Origin: Platerodrilus igneus | Taxonomy: Eukaryota > Arthropoda > Insecta > Coleoptera > Lycidae | NCBI GenBank assembly: GCA_036346225.1 | Contig: JARFIW010000942.1 | Span: 1-64,000 of the forward strand | DNA length: 64,000 nt | Direction of reading: 5' to 3' | Part shown: positions 58,800-64,000 of the stretch, piece after piece | How the letters are laid out: every line of letters starts with the position of its first letter | Numbering within the stretch: the stretch's first letter is position 1 | Position numbers and translations under genes: made by a program | The notes under the pieces: model-generated | Databases searched by the model: none | What the model was told of the DNA's origin: nothing | The model's input: the letters and a program-made list of their open reading frames with translations, nothing else

Positions 58800-59320
58800 A
58801 AAATATTTGTACATATATTATTTTTAACCTGTAACTTGAGATAGCCCAGTACACTGGCAAATTTTTTATAATGAACTAGTAAACATGATAGTTAATCTGA
58901 ATTGTTTTTTGACAACTTATGCTAAGTTAGAAGTAATTCACTTTTCATTCGTAGCAAGGGGTCTTAGTTGCAATTGCAGGAATACATCAAAGAACCCACG
59001 ATATCCCTGTAGATAAGGTCTTATTACAGTAACTGGTATTGATGCTATAAATAGCTGATATAATCGAAATTCAACGCGATTAATCAGTAGTTGCCTTTAG
59101 CAAACATTTTATCTGAAACAGTAACTGAACACAAGCAGTTACAAAACTTCACATCAAAATAACCACCAAGAATATGATGATAGTCTCCGAGATCACCCAG
59201 TGTTGAACATAAACATCAAACGCATCGACGAGAGTGTCACTTCTGGTATGTGCTATTCAGAGATATAACAATAAAACCACATAGTTTCTATAATAACCAA
59301 ATTGATAAAAATATTATTGG
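58800..59320. other. AT-rich spacer before copy C
   Basis: I see no gene or repeat. The boundary with copy C is abrupt at about 59321. Confidence 0.4.
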
Positions 59321-60320
59321 TCTGCAAAAGGGCTATTCAACAGTGCCTAAACTCTTGTATTCGATGTTTTCGTCAAAACCTATTTCGCTATGTCCTCCTA
59401 TGGGCGACTTGCCCCGCTAGACTTACTGCCGGTAAAGCGTTTCTACATACTGGGGTAGACTACGGTGGACCCTTTTCTATCACCATGAATCGTATTAGAG
59501 GTGCCAAATCATTGAAAGCCTATGTTTGTTTATTTGTTTGTCTTAGTACAAAAGCGATACATCTGGAGTTGGCATCAAACCTATCTAAAGAGGCCTTTAT
59601 TGCAGCTTTACGGCGGTTTGTAGCACGTAGAGGTAAATGCTTGCAAATTTATAGTGACTGTGGAACAAATTTTATCGGAGCATCTCGGGAACTAATCGAA
59701 AATATGAAGCAGTCATCTGAAACGGAAGGTATTCACTTTGTTTTAATCCTCCGTCGGCTCCTCACTTTGGGGAATGTGGGAAGCTGGGATAAAATCTGTA
59801 AAGTCCCATCTCAAGAAGGTGGTAGGCGAACAAATTCTCTCGTACGAAGAATTTAACACCATTCTAGTTCAAATTGAAGCCATCTTAAACTCCAGACCTT
59901 TATGTCCAATGAGTAACGATCCCACTGATTTTTCATTCTTAAGTCCTGGTCATTTTCTGAACGTAGAACCAGTGTCTGTCATTCCCGACCCTAATGTCTT
60001 AGATCTGAAACTATCTTCCTTAAATCGTTGGCAACTGGTTCAACGTATTCAGCAATCATTTTGGAAACGGTGGCATTTGGAGTACCTGCACACACTTCAA
60101 CAGAAACCAAATGGTTTTCTGCTAATTATTCGTTAATGGTGGGAACGTTGGTGTTGATTAAGGATACTCAAGTGTCTCCATTACAGTGGAAAATGGGACG
60201 TATACATACGTTGCATTATGGAAAGGACAATGTTTGTCGTGTGGCTACCGTGGCAACATCCCAGGGACTATTTAAAAGGCCCGTGGTGGTAAAATTGCCC
60301 TCTCCCATTTCAGAGGCAAC
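59321..60320 (+). pseudogene. BEL integrase, 5'-truncated duplicate
   Basis: The frame 59302-59856 reads through CLNSCIRCFRQ, GVDYGGPFSI (first D), IYSDCGTNFIGAS (second D) and SSETEGIHFV, better preserved than 42863-43168 in copy B. It then shifts at a T run near 59743; 59774-60136 and 60028-60324 hold the rest. There is no 5' half, LTR or primer site to the left, so it arose by duplication of genomic DNA, not by transposition. Confidence 0.9.
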
Positions 60321-60449
60321 TTAGTATTATAGTTAGTATATTAGGGTAAGTTAACTTTTAAATTTACGATTATATATATATTTTTTTTTTTTTGCTCGTT
60401 TAGACACACTTAGAAAATAAGTTCCTAATACTTATTTTGGTGGGCGGTA

Positions 60450-60822
60450 TGTTAAGGCTTTATAAGTATTTTGGTTGTAGTGTAGTATGCCAATCACAAT
60501 TAATTTAAGTCCTTAAACTATTCCCACCTAGAAACCCTCCATTATCCCTACCTTTAGTGCAACGACATAAAAGGGTTGGTAATGTACGGTGGACGACTAT
60601 TCAACTTCGTTCTCGCTTGGCTTTGGTTCGTGATTTAGTTCGGTGCATCGAGCATCAGTAATTAGCAACAATTAGTGAACAATTATACATACAGTCCATA
60701 ATTATCTGATAGCAGTGCAAGTACAATCAACCACTACAACCAGTGAAAGGTAGGTGATATATTCCTTTAAATTATCATTTCCTTTGTGTGATTGTAAATG
60801 CAAATTAACATTTTGATTAACA
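60450..60822 (+). repeat. BEL 3' LTR in copy C
   Basis: 373 bp with the 3' LTR variant GTACGGTGG, followed by GCAGG and the same flank as in copy B. Confidence 0.93.
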
Positions 60823-63800
60823 GCAGGTAACGAAAGTCACAATTCTATTACTTCTTTTAAACAATGGAAGCTACATTCTTTTGGGAATATTTACGCAAAA
60901 ATAACAAGTATTTTTTAGTAGCTGGAAAATTGTATTTGTTATCAAATTAATACGTCCGAGTGGTTAAAATTATTACAGACATTATTGGCAACAAATTTGC
61001 ATATCTTTCAGATCTGAACTATAACATTTCAAATTACTTTTATAATAATTACAATGGTCTTTAATAAGAATAGTGTAAAGAATCAAAGTATGTAGTCTTT
61101 TACATTAACCACAGTGCGACATAACATCAAACAGAACTAGATATTTTTATAATGACAATTTAGATTTCTTATGAACTTTGAACGTAAAGTTATTTAATTA
61201 GAAGTCCTTTATTAAACTATCACACTCACCAAACAGTTTGTGTAGAGTAATTTGAGTGTTATACCACCTTAAATGAAGGTGTATGGACGCTAGTTTTGCA
61301 TAATGCTTTACATAGTAACGGCAAGAAGTAGCTTCTAATACTGACACATTTTCTTGCTATTACATACGCAACAAAAAATCTTTTTAATTCTAAATAAAGC
61401 ACAAAGTATATAACAATTCATTGTTTAGATTCTTCTAATGTTGTTTATTAGCCTAAACGGAAGACACGATACGGGTATGTAGGGTTATCCTAACTCCTTG
61501 AATCGGCCTTCCTTCTGCAAATGTCAACTGGAAAATATTACTGATTTTTCATAACCAATTCCATGATGGGATTTCTTTGAGTCAATTGAAACGCACAGCG
61601 GTTGCCATAAAGAAAAGCATTATATTTCGGACGTGACAAGAAATTTATACATACGGTCCCATATTTTGTAGCAACAGATGTTAAAAGTAAGAAACCATGC
61701 ATAACTTAAAGTTGAACGTAGTAATTAATCGAAATTATTTAGATACATCGTTATACAAAACTGCTATTTAACATCATCATAAAAATGTGGTAATAAAACG
61801 TGGTTTTTGCTTAAATTTTGTTTAAACTTCGTAAAAAAAATTTGTTACGTTGTAAAAGGAAAAAATGTTAGATGAATTTAAATTAAATTGTAATGACCAA
61901 CCATTTTGAATTGAAACTCCAACTGGCTGTGTCCGTCTATTCAGACACCCAGACAAAAATCTTTCAGCGCAAAACGCCAGTCGCTCGCTGCCAACTTCAT
62001 TCCCATGTTGCTTAGATTAGGGGTGACGAACAACTTCTTAACTAAACATTGTAACCAGAGAACGCAATACAAGGTCAAAACAAGCATACGCCAAATGTAA
62101 CTTATCTAGTTTTATCACTGTAGAATGAAACAAAAAAGGCTAAATATAACAAAAAATACTTTTTGCTTCAAGGTTTAAGTTTACGTACTTTGCTTTCGAC
62201 GAATTCAACTACGAAAGTTAACATTTGTTTTGCAATGATAATTTTTTATAACTTCGACTTAATAGCAAAATACAATACAGGGTATGTCGCGTATAAAACG
62301 ACTAAAGTCAAATCTATTTGACAGTCGAGTTTGCTCGTTCTTTACTAAATTCACGAGTTCGCTTATCCCTATTCTAATCTTTATCTAGACATATAATCTT
62401 TATTAGTTAGAATTTTCCTGAATGTTGCTAGTTTAATGGTACTTAGATAAAACCCCCGTGTTATCTTTACAAGATAAAACATCGACTTATTTTAGTCATA
62501 TTATATTGGGAATTCCGTGATTATTTCATCGGGAAAGAAGTTTATAATTAAATTAGGTAAACGACTCCCTTGATACTTAACGTTTGGTCGCGTTGTTTCT
62601 TCTCCGCTAAGTCGAGCAGTTGCAAATTCCTATCAAGGAAAATGTACTTTCTTTTTTTACGTGACTGGTAAATACTTACCGTTGAGATTCCTTTAATAGC
62701 ATAGTTAATATTTTTAGCCCGAATTTGTAATTAAGATTCTTTAGCTCTTAGAGCTAAGTCGAATTTGTACTCAATGCGCATATAATTTTAGATCTCCAAA
62801 TTTATACGGAACATTTTTGATTTTTAACTAAGGTTGCTTCTTTGTACCTTAGAAATTTACGTTATCGATACAACATATTTTCTCCGGCTACCCATCCTCT
62901 TCACGGCATGCGGAAAAGTATATTAGATGATGATGGACAGCCAGCTGATTGCTTTCACTTCTGAATGGCATGGAGTTTGCGTTCATTCTAAAATATCAAG
63001 AGTAACGCTATAGATTAACATTTATTTAATAATTGTTGTTTCATCTTTAAATGGATTATTGTACGTATGTGTGGGTTTCAAGTATTTATGTGTTTCAGTA
63101 TCCAGTCAGAGCGAAATGGATCTGCATCAACTTAGTAAGCAAGTTTATATGAGTAGTATTGATTGCTTGCTGTGCCAACACATCAGTATTAATTATGGTA
63201 GCTAAAAACCACTTAATTTGTTATCCTAAATTATGCGGTAATATTTTAGGGAGCGTATACTTGCCTAGTTAGTCTGGTTCGAAAACACCCTCCGAGTTGC
63301 TTGTTACTAGATGTAAGTAGTATTTAAGATGGGGGGGACACCGATGTTTTGTCCGTACAATTAAATTTTGTTTTGCTATTCAAATTATTGGCAATTATTT
63401 ATTAGACATAATTTATGTGCGTTTTGGGTTTAATTATGCTTGCAGGTACAGGTGCTCGACGAGAAAAGTGAATTGGTTGGTGTGTACTGTCATTTAGTCT
63501 TTTAGACCACCTACCCTCACCAATTTCCGACTAGGTGTACCGCGACATTCGTTTTCTTGCTCTTCCTATCCACACTTCCTTTGTCACCCCGTAATTCAAA
63601 GGGAGCATTTCGTTCAGTTCCTACTGGTCCGGCGGGTAACATCTTAAAAAGAGAAACAAAAAGAAGTGATGTACCATAACTTTTGAAGCTACTTTTATAC
63701 TGATATTTGATTTATTAAACATTCGGAAGATTTATTCGAGGGGTGCATGTTGAGGTGGTGTTTTTCCGTACATGCTATTTGTTTGCGGGCTTCTTGGTTG

Positions 63801-64000
63801 GTTAGTTGCATACTCGTACATAGGATTCATTCATGACCGCTGAATTAAGATCATTAAACACAGAAAGACTATCGTCCCCTATTATGTAAGGCTTCTACTC
63901 AATAATTAATTAAAAATCAAGCTCGACCTCTACTTGGTCTAAAAATGGTTACGCCACCAACGAAAGTTGAACAGTTAAATAGTGTTGCTAAAATTGAACA

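Larger units (their letters stand above)
59321..64000 (+). repeat. Segmental duplication copy C
   Basis: Near-identical to 42794-47523, including the BEL integrase, 3' LTR and the flank after it, and running off the right edge. Differences are single bases, homopolymer indels and a few deletions (about 27 bp near 61740, a short one near 62265, 8 bp near 63630). The left junction shares only TCTGCAAAAGG-type sequence with copy B and otherwise falls inside the BEL element. Confidence 0.92.

Overview
This is an AT-rich, intron-poor stretch of animal nuclear DNA, most likely from an insect. The evidence is the mix of transposon families (P/THAP9-type, PIF-Harbinger, Merlin, GIY-YIG Penelope, BEL/Pao, two Ty3/gypsy types, an RTE-like LINE), introns of about 50-75 nt, and a C2H2 zinc-finger gene with HTGDKP linkers. 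I see no rRNA, tRNA, CRISPR or bacterial-type gene. The species cannot be told from the sequence.

Layout. (1) 1-10767 is copy A of a segmental duplication: the 3' end of a zinc-finger array followed by non-coding DNA with two minisatellites. (2) 12401-19707 is a P-element transposase relic split by a complete Ty3/gypsy element (12921-19491, coding on the minus strand). (3) 19710-22300 is a Penelope-like element with a ~69-bp tandem repeat behind it. (4) 22300-27284 is mostly unassigned, with a small unknown ORF, a candidate 5' exon, a helix-turn-helix fragment and a solo LTR of the gypsy in (2). (5) 27468-34631 is a Harbinger DNA transposon with TIRs, a CTA target duplication and both genes (DDE transposase and Myb/SANT protein), broken only by a second gypsy (27856-32163). 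(6) 35008-36735 is the long copy of the zinc-finger gene, and 36288-49796 is copy B of the duplication, carrying a BEL/Pao element (37723-44296). (7) 49797-53900 is non-coding with CRE-like TGACGTCA clusters and two long hairpins. (8) 53900-58790 is an RTE-like LINE relic split by a Merlin transposon (54172-56680), then a 93-bp satellite and a second LINE tail. (9) 59321-64000 is copy C, a recent duplicate of 42794-47523 that starts inside the BEL integrase.

The most striking item is the gypsy at 12921-19491. Its Pol runs past the integrase into a TARG1/OARD1-like macro domain (ADP-ribose-ester hydrolase fold, with the family's catalytic Lys and Asp in place) and then a CCCH zinc finger, ending inside the 3' LTR. 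I know of no standard gypsy architecture with these modules.

A caution for every coding call: many ORF breaks are single-base losses at homopolymers in elements whose LTRs are about 99% identical. Much of the apparent decay may be sequencing error.
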